A program made the position numbers and the translations under genes. A stretch of DNA of 64,000 nt. It comes from an uncultured Lachnospiraceae bacterium (GTDB taxonomy: Bacteria > Bacillota_A > Clostridia > Lachnospirales > Lachnospiraceae). The stretch is taken from NCBI GenBank assembly GCA_902801585.1, contig CADCIU010000002.1, forward strand, positions 1 through 64,000. The letters run 5' to 3'. The notes beneath the pieces are model-generated. The model was not told the DNA's origin, ran no database searches, and was given only the letters and a program-made list of their open reading frames with translations. Shown piece by piece: positions 16,829-24,858 of the stretch; the stretch's first letter is position 1; every line of letters starts with the position of its first letter.

Positions 16829-18061
16829 TCAAGCCCAGTTTCCGTTCCTGAATACGGGGACGACCGTCCCGTCTTCCTGTACACCATCGATATTCATCCC
16901 ACGCGTACCGATCATGAAGTCCACATGCACCATCGAATCGTTGGCACCGCAGGCCGCAAGCTCCTCCTTGCTCATCTCCTCGCCGCCCTTGATGTTCTCG
17001 GGATAAGGCCGTCCCAGTGCCAGATGGCACGCTGCATTCTCATCATACAGAGTATTAAAGAACAGGATTCCGGACTGCGAGACCGGCGAGTCGTAGGGCA
17101 CGAGCGCCACTTCTCCTAAGTATGAGGCGCCGTCATCGTAGCTCAGAAGCTGTGAAAGTGCCTCTTCTCCCTTTTTTGCCCCAAATTCCACGACCTTACC
17201 GTTCTCGAACCGCATCCAGAAATCGTCGATGACCTTTCCGTCGTGGTCCAGCGGCTTGGAGGCGTAGACGATTCCGTTCACGCCCGTTTTCAGCGGCATG
17301 CAGAAGCACTCCTCGGTCGGCATGTTGGGGTCAAAATATACCCCGGCCGGTGTCGTGCACCCGCCGCCGACCCAGATGTGGTCTTTGACGAGTTCCACTT
17401 CGAGGTCTGTGCCCGTCTCGCTCGTGAAGTGCAGCTTCTCAAACCGGCAGGAATTCAGCCGCCCGGCATGTTCGATCAGCTCTTTGTCGTGCTGCTCCCA
17501 CTCGGCGATGGGATCATTGTCTTCCGTGACCCTCGTCACGGCGAAGATCGCATCCCCGAGCTTCTCAAAGGCCTCTTCTTCGGGAAGTTCCGGGAACACT
17601 GTTTTGGCCCAGTCCACAGAAGGCACGCCGATCACGCTCCACTGGCCTTCGTTGTTCATGGTGTAGCTGATCAGGTCGGACATCTTGGCATAATAAGCCC
17701 GGTTCGCGGCTTTGATCTTCTCGCTGTCTGCGCCGGCCATGACGCCGGGCTTGTCGGAGAGGATCGATATGTAGCAGGCTCCGCCGTCGTGCTGGTACTT
17801 GGTCTTGTCGTACTTCCACTGCGGGATCTCCGAAAGCACTTCCACGGTCTGATACTGATACGCCATCAGCGTCAGGTCGTTATCATGCCACTCGACGCTG
17901 ACATATTTTGCGCCGGCTTCGTACGCGCATTTCGCGACCATCTTCACAAAAGCGGCGTCCTGCACGTGCGCGTTTATGATGACCGGCTGGTCCTTCTGCA
18001 CGTTTGCGCCTTTTCTCACCACAAGTTCGGCTAATTTGCCGTACATCTTTTCTGAAACCAA
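16829..18061 (-). CDS. M29 family metallo-aminopeptidase
   Basis: Removes N-terminal residues from peptides in the cytoplasm using two divalent metals; thermophilic-type aminopeptidase family (AmpS, PepS). 410 residues, full length. Family signatures are present: TDLEVELVKDHIWVGGG, the MPTEECFCMP segment with a metal-binding Glu, the ACHLALGRPYP segment, and the C-terminal SMVHVDFMIGT segment. The start is TTG 18061, ten bases after AGGAGG; the next ATG, five codons in, is too far from that site. Gene order does not suggest a partner. Confidence 0.88.
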   Translation of the reverse strand: MVSEKMYGKLAELVVRKGANVQKDQPVIINAHVQDAAFVKMVAKCAYEAGAKYVSVEWHDNDLTLMAYQYQTVEVLSEIPQWKYDKTKYQHDGGACYISILSDKPGVMAGADSEKIKAANRAYYAKMSDLISYTMNNEGQWSVIGVPSVDWAKTVFPELPEEEAFEKLGDAIFAVTRVTEDNDPIAEWEQHDKELIEHAGRLNSCRFEKLHFTSETGTDLEVELVKDHIWVGGGCTTPAGVYFDPNMPTEECFCMPLKTGVNGIVYASKPLDHDGKVIDDFWMRFENGKVVEFGAKKGEEALSQLLSYDDGASYLGEVALVPYDSPVSQSGILFFNTLYDENAACHLALGRPYPENIKGGEEMSKEELAACGANDSMVHVDFMIGTRGMNIDGVQEDGTVVPVFRNGNWA

Positions 18062-18095
18062 AATTGTGTTACCTCCTGTTTATGTTCCGCCGTTT

Positions 18096-18117
18096 CTCCG
18101 GCCCGAAGCCCGGGGAG
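18096..18117. repeat. GC-rich palindrome near the aminopeptidase start
   Basis: CTCCGGCCCGAAGCCCGGGG, extending to 18117, between the truncated MBL gene and the aminopeptidase ribosome site. Further degenerate copies lie at 18442-18462, 18472-18493 and 18737-18754. Confidence 0.7.
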
Positions 18118-18128
18118 CGTTTCGATCA

Positions 18129-18428
18129 CTATAATTCTTCCAACAGTTCCCGGTTTGTCTCAAACCTGGCGATGGTTTTCCCGTTCACAGCATGCATGCC
18201 GAAAGTGTGGTCCCAGTGCCAGTGTGTGATCGCCGTAAGCGCAGGCAGCGGAAGGTCATGCTCTTCCAAAGCGCGATAAAAGTCGGCCACATGAGATGAC
18301 GAATGCCCTGCATCTACAGCCATGGACATCCTGCTGCCGTGAATATAGCCCAAGTTCGGCCTGTCCTTAGGCGAATCAAAGGTATACACCCACACATGAT
18401 CACTGATCTTTTTTAGCTGCTGCCCCAT
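18129..18428 (-). pseudogene. Truncated metallo-beta-lactamase-fold hydrolase
   Basis: Only 99 residues of a fold that normally needs 220 or more. The N-terminal beta-sheet and the first metal-binding motif are intact (THWHWDHTFG, residues 67-76), but the frame ends about 20 residues later, before the other His and Asp ligands. Between the stop and the next gene lies only a GC-rich palindrome (18096-18117) and the aminopeptidase ribosome site. The 3' part has been lost, perhaps at the palindrome. A functional short protein is unlikely. Confidence 0.6.
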
Positions 18429-18494
18429 AGAGTTCTCCTTTCCCGTACCTCGGACTCAGGGAGTTCATGCGTTCCCGTGCCTCGGGATCGGGGA

Positions 18495-18692
18495 TTACTT
18501 GATAAATCCGAGCTTTTTTGCCTGCTCTGTATATTTAGGAAGATCTTCAAGAGACACCTTGACCTTATGCTTTCTGGCAAATGTCATAAACTCCATCATT
18601 GTGATCTTCCCATCAGCCAAAATATCGGCAACCTCTTTCTGCAGCGCCTCATCTGTTTCGTACTGCTTCACCAGTTCATCTACTGTCGCCAT
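18495..18692 (-). CDS. Small Nif11-like protein
   Basis: 65 residues with a clear site (GAGGAG) before ATG 18692. The sequence is helical and charged, with the spacing of Nif11 domains: a first helix (DELVKQYETDEALQKEVADIL), then the MEFMTFARKHKVKVSLEDL segment corresponding to the conserved ...A...G...T.EEL part. It has no Gly-Gly cleavage site and no core peptide, so if it belongs to Nif11 it is a free-standing domain rather than a bacteriocin precursor. Flanked by palindromes on both sides. Confidence 0.5.
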   Translation of the reverse strand: MATVDELVKQYETDEALQKEVADILADGKITMMEFMTFARKHKVKVSLEDLPKYTEQAKKLGFIK

Positions 18693-18780
18693 GTTTTTCT
18701 CCTCTCTGTTTTTACAAGCCCATGGGCTTTATTTTTCCGAGTCCGAAGCTCGGGAGTCGTTATATCTATGTTCTCCGGAG

Positions 18781-19374
18781 TTATTCATCCGGCTGCTGGC
18801 CATCGTGTGCTTTCCATGCGCAGTCAGTGATCTTCATGTCCGTAAACAAAGCAGTAAAGCTGGAGTCTTCGGGGCTGCATGCGTAAATGCCGAAACGGAT
18901 TCTGTCTGCGCCCTCCCACATATGGCAGACGCGCATCTGTGTGAAGTTCACGCCATCCTGCGAGCATTCAATGCAGTAATCATCTTCTCTTCGGCTGAAC
19001 CGATACCACATGATCTTCACGTCAGCGGGAATTGCCGTCGTCGCCCAGTCCGAATATCCGTGATTCGTCACAACAGATCCAAGATGCTGGAATGTTTCAT
19101 TTTCATATTCCACAGAGCCCTTCAGCCAGTTCTCCGAATCCAGATACATAACAATTCCGCATTGGTCAAAGCGGTGATGGCTTCCTGTAAAGTCCGTTTT
19201 TACAATAAAGGAGAAAAACTTCTCCCCGGTCTCCATTTGAAGTACCGGCGCATTGTCATTGCGAAAATGATAGTACGTCCTCTGCCATAAGTCTGTATGC
19301 GGCATCGTCGTGATCTCAATCCGTTCCGGCTCGATCGAATACTCTTCAGGTTCCCTGATCCATGTCCATTTCAT
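18781..19374 (-). CDS. DUF1349 (concanavalin A-like) protein
   Basis: 197 residues from ATG 19374, behind GAGGGGAG. The all-beta sequence matches the DUF1349 family: repeated aromatic strands (DLWQRTYYHF, FFSFIVKTDF), the DQCGIVMYLDSENWLKGSVEY segment, and HMWEGADRIRFGIYACSPED near the C-terminus. The family has a jelly-roll fold of the lectin/glucanase type; no enzymatic activity is established, and carbohydrate binding is an inference. No signal peptide, so it is probably cytoplasmic. A copy of the GGGGACGGTT repeat lies just upstream of the start. Confidence 0.75.
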   Translation of the reverse strand: MKWTWIREPEEYSIEPERIEITTMPHTDLWQRTYYHFRNDNAPVLQMETGEKFFSFIVKTDFTGSHHRFDQCGIVMYLDSENWLKGSVEYENETFQHLGSVVTNHGYSDWATTAIPADVKIMWYRFSRREDDYCIECSQDGVNFTQMRVCHMWEGADRIRFGIYACSPEDSSFTALFTDMKITDCAWKAHDGQQPDE

Positions 19375-19402
19375 AGTTATTACTCCCCTCAATATCTTTT
19401 TG

Positions 19403-19434
19403 AGGGAGACAGGGGACGGTTCTCTGTCTCCTCG
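19403..19434. repeat. GACGGTT-type palindromic repeat, copy 1
   Basis: The unit GGAGACAGGGGACGGTTCTC continues into TGTCTCC, forming an imperfect inverted repeat (GGAGACAG with CTGTCTCC). Related units occur at 20160-20225 and, inverted, at 20375-20433. Confidence 0.65.
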
Positions 19435-19671
19435 TGCCCTGTTCCCCAAGCCCTGGGCACAGGGAATGCAGGCGCTGTTCTTATTATAGCATAACCATCT
19501 GTCTGCGCCACAATTTGCTCCCCGGGCCATAGGCTCGAAAAAAAGCTGTGGATATTTTGATCAAGTGCCGTACATTTAGACGTGCAGACAAAAAGATGCT
19601 GCAAAGAAATTGCTTCATAAACATGCAACTCATTCAAACACTACACCACACAAAGAAATGGAGATATAAAA

Positions 19672-20157
19672 ATGGATAATACAAGTATTGGAATTCTCGG
19701 ACTGGTCATGGGTTCTTTTGTTTTTGTCATCGGCTGGTATGTACTGATTCTGGCCGCTCGGTGGAGAGTCTTCACCAAAGCCGGACTTGCAGGATGGAAA
19801 TCTCTGATTCCGATCTACAGTGAATACTGCACGTTTAAGATTTCATGGAAGACGATGTTCTTCTGGATTGTGATCGCAGCCGGTATTGTTTCCGGTATGC
19901 TGACAAACATGATGGATGGTCAGGAAACGGTTTCTGCTCTGGTCCGCTTATTGGCAAGTGCAGCAGGAGTGACGGTCACGATCATCAACCTGGTCATGAA
20001 CATCAAGCTGTCACAGAGATTCGGCCACGGCATTTTGTTCGGACTTGGTCTGATGTTCCTGACACCTGTATTTACCCTGATTCTTGGTCTTGGTGACAGT
20101 GAATACCTGGGTAATCCGGATGAAGGGATGCCTTCGAAGCGGGTATATTTTGCCTGA
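19672..20157 (+). CDS. DUF5684-family membrane protein
   Basis: 161 residues, start ATG 19672 behind GGAG. Four hydrophobic helices (about residues 7-30, 60-78, 88-112, 122-138). The family signature is present: WRVFTKAGLAGWKSLIPIYSEY (about residues 31-52) and a C-terminal FGLGLMFLTPVFTLILGLG followed by a Tyr-containing tail. DUF5684 proteins are common in Firmicutes as signal-peptidase-associated or stand-alone membrane proteins, function unknown. It is divergent from the DUF1349 gene with a 297-base gap that contains a repeat copy but no convincing promoter. Confidence 0.7.
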   Translation: MDNTSIGILGLVMGSFVFVIGWYVLILAARWRVFTKAGLAGWKSLIPIYSEYCTFKISWKTMFFWIVIAAGIVSGMLTNMMDGQETVSALVRLLASAAGVTVTIINLVMNIKLSQRFGHGILFGLGLMFLTPVFTLILGLGDSEYLGNPDEGMPSKRVYFA

Positions 20158-20159
20158 GG

Positions 20160-20225
20160 GTGTCACGGGGACGGTTCTTCTGACAACTTTTTGGGCAAGG
20201 AGACAGGGGACGGTTCTCTGTCTCC
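20160..20225. repeat. GACGGTT-type repeat, copies 2 and 3
   Basis: A partial unit (GGGGACGGTTCTTCTG, from 20166) and a full unit (from about 20199, GGAGACAGGGGACGGTTCTC running into TGTCTCC) directly after the stop of the DUF5684 gene. Confidence 0.65.
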
Positions 20226-20241
20226 CTGAAAACAGAATATG

Positions 20242-20359
20242 GGCATAGTGAAAGCCGGATCTGACCCCGGCGGAGAGCATAAATAATGCGCTCACGACAA
20301 GGAGCGCACTATTAAAACGTGAGCCTCCGCAGGAGATGGATCCGGCTTTCATCTATGCC
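20242..20359. ncRNA. Structured 118-base element with long closing stem (ncRNA or miniature mobile element)
   Basis: A non-coding element closed by a stem of about 20 base pairs: GGCATAG plus TGAAAGCCGGATC (20242-20261) pairs with GATCCGGCTTTCA plus CTATGCC (20339-20359), with one bulged base. Inside, GCGGAG pairs with CTCCGC and the hairpin TGCGCTC/GAGCGCA lies within a longer pairing AATA/TATT (20282-20313), giving a branched fold. GACGGTT repeats flank it on both sides in opposite orientation. No open frame of note. Its class is not recognised; the annotation as RNA is a guess from structure. Confidence 0.45.
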
Positions 20360-20374
20360 GGTACGATCTAAAGA

Positions 20375-20433
20375 AGGAGACAGAGAACCGTCCCCTGTCT
20401 CCACCTGTCTCCACCTGTCTCCAACCTGTCTCC
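20375..20433. repeat. GACGGTT-type repeat, inverted copy with tandem CTGTCTCC tail
   Basis: An inverted unit (GAACCGTCCCCTGTCTCC) followed by short tandem repeats of ACCTGTCTCC (three to four copies) up to the end of the next gene. Confidence 0.65.
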
Positions 20434-20434
20434 T

Positions 20435-20908
20435 TCAACTCCAAGTGACCGCCCCAAACATCTCGTCCAGTACTTTGAGACTCTCCTCCCTCAGCGCCGC
20501 CCGGAAATAGCTGTGAATATAGTAGAAATTGCTGCCGCTCTTCACCGACAGGCTTTCCCCCATCATCCCGGTCCCCTGCACCTCATACGAGTACCGATAC
20601 CCATCCGCCTGCTTGCCGCCCACTTCCCTCATCATGAACTCTTCAAGCCGATAGCCGAACCTGCTCATCGGCTTCCGGACCTTGGCCTCCATGTTCCGGG
20701 CCACATCCTTCGTCCCGACGACCATTACCACAAACGGATTCGCCTGCCTCCATGAAAATGAGACGACCATATGTCCGCCCTCATCGGAAATGCAGAATCC
20801 CGGCGCATCCTCATAAAATTTGTGCTTTTTCAGCTCCTCATCTGTCATCACCGCAAAACTCTCCGGATACTTCAGATTCAATTCACTGTTCAGCTGAACG
20901 ACGCCCAT
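20435..20908 (-). CDS. Uncharacterised 157-residue protein upstream-coupled to dinB
   Basis: A soluble alpha/beta protein with no recognised domain. Features visible: an N-terminal LNLKYPESFAVMTDEEL segment, a strand-rich middle (MVVSFSWRQ), and a C-terminal YYIHSYFRAALREESLKVLDEMFG. The general outline resembles DcrB/PsbP-like folds, but this is weak. Its start lies two bases after the dinB stop on the same strand, so it is co-transcribed and probably co-translated with DNA polymerase IV. No signal peptide. Confidence 0.65.
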   Translation of the reverse strand: MGVVQLNSELNLKYPESFAVMTDEELKKHKFYEDAPGFCISDEGGHMVVSFSWRQANPFVVMVVGTKDVARNMEAKVRKPMSRFGYRLEEFMMREVGGKQADGYRYSYEVQGTGMMGESLSVKSGSNFYYIHSYFRAALREESLKVLDEMFGAVTWS

Positions 20909-20910
20909 CT

Positions 20911-22236
20911 TTACTCCTCATCTTTCAAAATACAGCCCTTCTCAAGCGTTCCGTCACCGTAACGTCTGTTGATCTTTTCCATCATCGAATCCAGCTTCGC
21001 CTGCTTTTCGCTGCGCCGCTTTTCCGCTTCAGCCTTCCTGGAGAGCTCTTCCCCGGCCCTCTTCGCGGTCTCCTCTTCTTCCTGATTGCTGCTCACCCAT
21101 TCAAAAATATCCATCTGGTGCAGCCTGCGCACCTGCTTCTCCGAAATTCTTGATACGCCCACGCCGATCAGCCTTATGGACATGCCCTCCGCGAACAGCC
21201 CTTCCGGTCCCGTCAGAAGGCGCTCCGCCAGATCAAGTGCTGCCGACTCGATCTGCCCGGCCCGGTCCGTCGGCTCCGCCAGTGCCATTTGCCGCGAATA
21301 TCTCTGAAATTCCGACGACTTGACCTGCAGCGTGACCGTCTGCCCGATCAGCCCGCTTTTCTGCATCCGGGCCGCTACCTTTTGTGCCAATTCCTTGATG
21401 ACCGGCACGCCATTCGTCTGGAAATTATCCCTGCCGACATCCTCTGCGAGCGTGCGCTCATTGGAGACGCTCTTGGCCTGCTCTCTTTCAGGGACGACCG
21501 GCGATGAACTGATTCCATTCGCGCCTGCCAAAATATAGCTCCCGCTCTTTTGTCCCAGTAACGATTGGATCAGCGCCGGATCTGCCGCTGCCGCATCACC
21601 GATCGTGTTGATCCCGACCAGATTCAGCTTCTGCGCCGTCTGCTTTCCGCATCCGTACAGTTCGCCGATCGGAAGCGGCCACATTTTCTGCGGGACTTCT
21701 TCCGGGTAAAGTGTGTGTGTTCGGTCGGGCTTTTGGAAATCGCTGGCCATTTTGGCAAGCAGTTTATTAGAAGAAATGCCGACATTTACGGTAAAACCCA
21801 GTTCGGTCCTGACTCTGTCCCTGATTTCCTGCGCGGCGATCAGGGCTCGCGCGCGGTCTTCCGGCGGTATGCTTTCTGTCATGTCCAAAAAAGCTTCATC
21901 GATCGATACTTGCTGAAGGACCTGAGAAAACTCGGACAAGATCCTCATGAGAGCATGGGAATACTTCCGATATGTCTCGAAGTCCGGCGGTACCAGCACA
22001 AGGTTCGGACATTTCTGCAGGGCCTTCACAACCGGTTCACCGGTCCGGATGCCGTACTTTTTGGCCGGGATGGATTTGGCTGTTATGATCCCGTGGCGGG
22101 TCCTCACATCACCTCCCACAGCGGAGGGGATCGTTCGAAGGTCCACACTGCCGGGATTCTCCGCCAGGTGTTTCAAAGCAGACCACGAGAGAAATGCGGA
22201 ATTAACGTCCACATGAAATATTGTACGCTTCGTCAT
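20911..22236 (-). CDS. dinB: DNA polymerase IV (Y-family translesion polymerase)
   Basis: Error-prone polymerase that bypasses DNA lesions. 441 residues from ATG 22236, with AAAGGA upstream; the frame extends further upstream but only through a palindrome. The N-terminal palm carries FHVDVNSAFLSW (about residues 5-16) with the first catalytic Asp, and SIDEAFLD (about residues 115-122) with the second Asp and Glu. The YGIRTGEPV segment and the helix-hairpin-helix region (KLNLVGINTIGDAAA) follow, then the little finger domain (VGRDNFQTNG, VTLQVKSSEFQRYS). The C-terminus has a charged Glu/Lys-rich extension and no obvious clamp-binding motif at the very end. A small unknown gene follows after two bases. 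Confidence 0.93.
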   Translation of the reverse strand: MTKRTIFHVDVNSAFLSWSALKHLAENPGSVDLRTIPSAVGGDVRTRHGIITAKSIPAKKYGIRTGEPVVKALQKCPNLVLVPPDFETYRKYSHALMRILSEFSQVLQQVSIDEAFLDMTESIPPEDRARALIAAQEIRDRVRTELGFTVNVGISSNKLLAKMASDFQKPDRTHTLYPEEVPQKMWPLPIGELYGCGKQTAQKLNLVGINTIGDAAAADPALIQSLLGQKSGSYILAGANGISSSPVVPEREQAKSVSNERTLAEDVGRDNFQTNGVPVIKELAQKVAARMQKSGLIGQTVTLQVKSSEFQRYSRQMALAEPTDRAGQIESAALDLAERLLTGPEGLFAEGMSIRLIGVGVSRISEKQVRRLHQMDIFEWVSSNQEEEETAKRAGEELSRKAEAEKRRSEKQAKLDSMMEKINRRYGDGTLEKGCILKDEE

Positions 22237-22250
22237 GATTGTCCTTTTCG

Positions 22251-22308
22251 CGCCCGAGCCTCGGGCTCGGGGAACACTGTAGTCACTCAAGCCTCGGTCT
22301 CGGGGTGC
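22251..22308. repeat. Two GC-rich palindromes between dinB and the amidase gene
   Basis: CCCGAGCCTCGGGCTCGGGG at about 22253-22272 and a second, GCCTCGGTCTCGGGGTGC at 22291-22308. The second overlaps the 3' end of the amidase gene and encodes its last residues (RPRLE). Confidence 0.8.
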
Positions 22309-23113
22309 ACAGCGAGTACACATCTGTTCTTCTTTGTTTCAAAAAAGGCAGTTCTTCTCTCACCTTTCGCACCTGATCCGGATCGATCTCACAGACCAAT
22401 AATCCTTCCCTTTCATCCATCTGTCCGACCACATCCCCCCACGGCGACGTGACCAGGGAGTGTCCATAGGAAATGTAGCCGCTGTTCTGCCTGGCCTGTG
22501 AGCATCCTGCCATAAAGACCTGATTGTCCAGTGCCCTGGCGCGAAATGCCAATTCCCAGTGCGCGGGGCCTGTCGTCATGTTAAAACACGCAGGAACAAA
22601 GATCATTACTGCTCCCTGCAAAGCTATCAGCCTTGAGAGCTCCGGAAATCGGATGTCATAGCAGATCATGACGCCAAACCGTCCGAATTCTGTGTCAAAA
22701 ATGGTCACCTGATCCCCTGCCGTCAGTGTTTCTGATTCGCGAAAATATTGACCGCCCTTCACTGCGATGTCAAATAAGTGCATTTTTCTGTGTTTTGCCA
22801 GCTGATTGCCATCGGGGCCGAAAACGTATGATGTGTTGTATACTCTCCCCTTCGAATCACATTCCGGCATACTGCCGGCAATCAGGTATTTGCCGCAGTT
22901 TCGTGCCGCGTCTGACATTCTTGTCCAGCAGGGTCCTCCCTCAGGTTCGGCATAAATCGGAAAGTTTTCCGTATTATAGGGGCAGTTGAACATCTCGGGA
23001 AGCATGATAATATCTGCGCCGCTGCCGGCGGCTTTTAAAATATATTCTTCCGCAAGTGCAAGACTCTTCTCTTTTTCCTCTTGTGCACCGATCTGTATCA
23101 AACCGATATTCAT
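22283..23113 (-). CDS. Carbon-nitrogen hydrolase (omega-amidase/Nit2-like)
   Basis: Cytoplasmic amidase of the nitrilase superfamily, 276 residues. Start ATG 23113 is preferred: GGAGG lies just upstream, while the in-frame GTG two codons earlier overlaps that site. The Glu-Lys-Cys triad is complete: Glu in MLPEMFNCPY (about 40), Lys in HRKMHLFDI (about 109), and Cys in VMICYDIRFPE (about 150). The CYDIRFPE motif is typical of the Nit2/omega-amidase branch, which hydrolyses alpha-ketoglutaramate and alpha-ketosuccinamate; exact substrate is inferred. The C-terminal few residues come from a GC-rich palindrome, so the natural tail has been replaced or extended. Confidence 0.88.
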   Translation of the reverse strand: MNIGLIQIGAQEEKEKSLALAEEYILKAAGSGADIIMLPEMFNCPYNTENFPIYAEPEGGPCWTRMSDAARNCGKYLIAGSMPECDSKGRVYNTSYVFGPDGNQLAKHRKMHLFDIAVKGGQYFRESETLTAGDQVTIFDTEFGRFGVMICYDIRFPELSRLIALQGAVMIFVPACFNMTTGPAHWELAFRARALDNQVFMAGCSQARQNSGYISYGHSLVTSPWGDVVGQMDEREGLLVCEIDPDQVRKVREELPFLKQRRTDVYSLCTPRPRLE

Positions 23114-23164
23114 ATACACCTCCGGATCCCATGCATATCAACAGTTCCCGGGGAAACCTCATTC

Positions 23165-23335
23165 TCACTCATCCGTTTCACTCCATTTTTTCTTCCTCGG
23201 AGTTCTCTTTTTGTCAAATACGGCGCCGGGGCCGGCTACGGGTATGCGCTTTAGTTTATTGACCTTTTTCTTTTCTTTTTTGGATAATTTCAGAAACTCT
23301 CTTTCTGCCAGTTTCTTAAGTCTGCTCTTTTTCAC
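23165..23335 (-). CDS. Small very basic protein (56 residues)
   Basis: GTG 23335 behind a near-perfect site (GGAGGTGG, 5-base spacing) opens a 56-codon frame. The product is extremely Lys/Arg-rich (KKSRLKKLAEREF, LSKKEKKKVNKLKR, RTPRKKKW), with a short PVAGPGAVF stretch in the middle. It has no hydrophobic segment. Nucleic-acid or ribosome binding is plausible from composition only. Its stop is 51 bases before the amidase start on the same strand, so the two are probably co-transcribed. Confidence 0.6.
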   Translation of the reverse strand: MKKSRLKKLAEREFLKLSKKEKKKVNKLKRIPVAGPGAVFDKKRTPRKKKWSETDE

Positions 23336-23445
23336 GTTCCACCTCCGCTGTCACCTGCTCACAGATCGCAGCCATTTTCAACAACCGGTGATACCTAATT
23401 TTATCATGCTCAGCCCTTTCGGCGCCATATGAACCATAAAACGTT

Positions 23446-23487
23446 CAAAACCGCCGCCCGAAGATCGTATTCTCCGAGCGGCGGTTG
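23446..23487 (-). terminator. Hairpin after the beta-helix protein gene
   Basis: Stem AACCGCCGC/GCGGCGGTT with a 20-base loop; on the minus strand it is followed by TTTT and, after a short gap, another T-run. Probable terminator. Confidence 0.5.
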
Positions 23488-23495
23488 TATTGACT

Positions 23496-23547
23496 CCCCG
23501 AGCCCGTGGCTCGAGTAACTGTTTCGCTCCCGAGCCCGTGGCTCGAG
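23496..23547. repeat. Two copies of the GC-rich palindrome
   Basis: CCCGAGCCCGTGGCTCGAG appears twice (23497-23515 and about 23529-23547), separated by about a dozen bases, directly downstream of the beta-helix gene. Confidence 0.8.
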
Positions 23548-23574
23548 TTCACGTGCCTGCGGTTCAAGGTTCCA

Positions 23575-24858
23575 TTACCATCCGCCGCGGCCGCCTCCTT
23601 TTCCGCCTCGGCCACCGCCCATCATCTGGTTGGAGATCGAATCCGTCTCTGTACCGTTGATGATCAGTGTACCGCCTGTCTTCTCGCAAGTGCCGTCATA
23701 GTCAAAAGGACTCTGCGCCGTAATATTAAGCGTACCGCCGGTAATGATCAGATTTCCGTTGGAATCCACCGCATCCGTATCACCGGAACCCATAACGATC
23801 GTCGTCGTACCGCCGTTGAATTCCGCCACAGGCGTCATTTTTGCCGACTTATATGCAGCATTGATCGCGTCGTCGCTTGCCTGAATATTGATCGTTCCGT
23901 CATTGATCTGGATCCAGGTCGCCTCCAGTCCCTCATGCGCGTTCAGATTCACCTCTCCGCCGTCGATCTGGATGATCGTCGTGGCGTGAATGCCGTCATC
24001 CTCCGCCAGGACATTCAGCGTGCCTCCGCAAATATATACAAATCCCGTCGTGTCGTCCTCATCGTTTTCCGCATGGAGACCGTCTTTATCGGTCGTGATA
24101 TTGATCTCTCCGCCTGCGATCCTGATCGAGTCATTCGCCTCGATGGCATCGGAAGCGCAGGTTATATTGATGGCACCTCCTGTGATCTTCAGATCATCTT
24201 TGCCGGCGATCCCGTTATCTGTAGACGATATGGTCAAAGTACCGACACCGTTGAGTACCAGATCATCCTTACTGAAGATCACCGCATCCGTATTCGTATC
24301 TCCATCCGCCGTAAAGGAACCGGTCACTGTCAGTGTATTCTCTGAATCTGTGGTCGTGACAAATACCTTGTCCGCGCTCTTTACATATATACAGGGCGTG
24401 CTCTCATTCGTTATGCTCACGCCATCGAGAACGATCTGCACTTTGTCTTCGTCCCCGGCATTGACAATGATCGATGCGTTCTTCGCGGAACCGGAGATCA
24501 CATAAACACCGTCGCTCGTGATCTCAATACTTTGACCGTCGGTTACCGTAAATGTCTGCGCCGAACTCAGGTCCGCAGACTGCTCAAGATCTCTCTCTGT
24601 GAAAATATCGCTCGTATCGAGGGCTCCTCCGGAGACTGTATTCAGCGTTGTGGCTGAAATATTCTCATCTGCTGTCGTTCCGCCTGCCTGAGCTTCTGCC
24701 TCAGTCACAATACTGACCGCCGTCTCATTATCTGACTTCGCGGTACTTTTCGAGCCTGATCCCATCACACCGGCCATCACTGTAAAACTTGCAGCCGCTG
24801 TGATCGTAAAAGCCAAAACTGCAGTGATCACTATTTTTCTAAAACTCTTTCCTGTCAT
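23575..24858 (-). CDS. Secreted Cthe_2159-type beta-helix carbohydrate-binding protein
   Basis: 427 residues from ATG 24858 with an N-terminal signal peptide (basic GKSFRKI then a hydrophobic stretch ending about VMAG). From about residue 100 the sequence is a regular parallel beta-helix with repeated units such as DDLKITGGAINITC, DSIRIAGGEINITT and GTLNVLAEDDGIHAT, the hallmark of the Cthe_2159 family, whose founding member binds cellulose and polygalacturonic acid and coordinates calcium. The C-terminus is a Gly/Arg tail (GGGRGGKGGG). No anchor is seen, so it is secreted or loosely wall-bound. Together with a GH28 relic elsewhere in the window it suggests a history of pectin use. Substrate binding is inferred from the family. 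Confidence 0.8.
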   Translation of the reverse strand: MTGKSFRKIVITAVLAFTITAAASFTVMAGVMGSGSKSTAKSDNETAVSIVTEAEAQAGGTTADENISATTLNTVSGGALDTSDIFTERDLEQSADLSSAQTFTVTDGQSIEITSDGVYVISGSAKNASIIVNAGDEDKVQIVLDGVSITNESTPCIYVKSADKVFVTTTDSENTLTVTGSFTADGDTNTDAVIFSKDDLVLNGVGTLTISSTDNGIAGKDDLKITGGAINITCASDAIEANDSIRIAGGEINITTDKDGLHAENDEDDTTGFVYICGGTLNVLAEDDGIHATTIIQIDGGEVNLNAHEGLEATWIQINDGTINIQASDDAINAAYKSAKMTPVAEFNGGTTTIVMGSGDTDAVDSNGNLIITGGTLNITAQSPFDYDGTCEKTGGTLIINGTETDSISNQMMGGGRGGKGGGRGGW

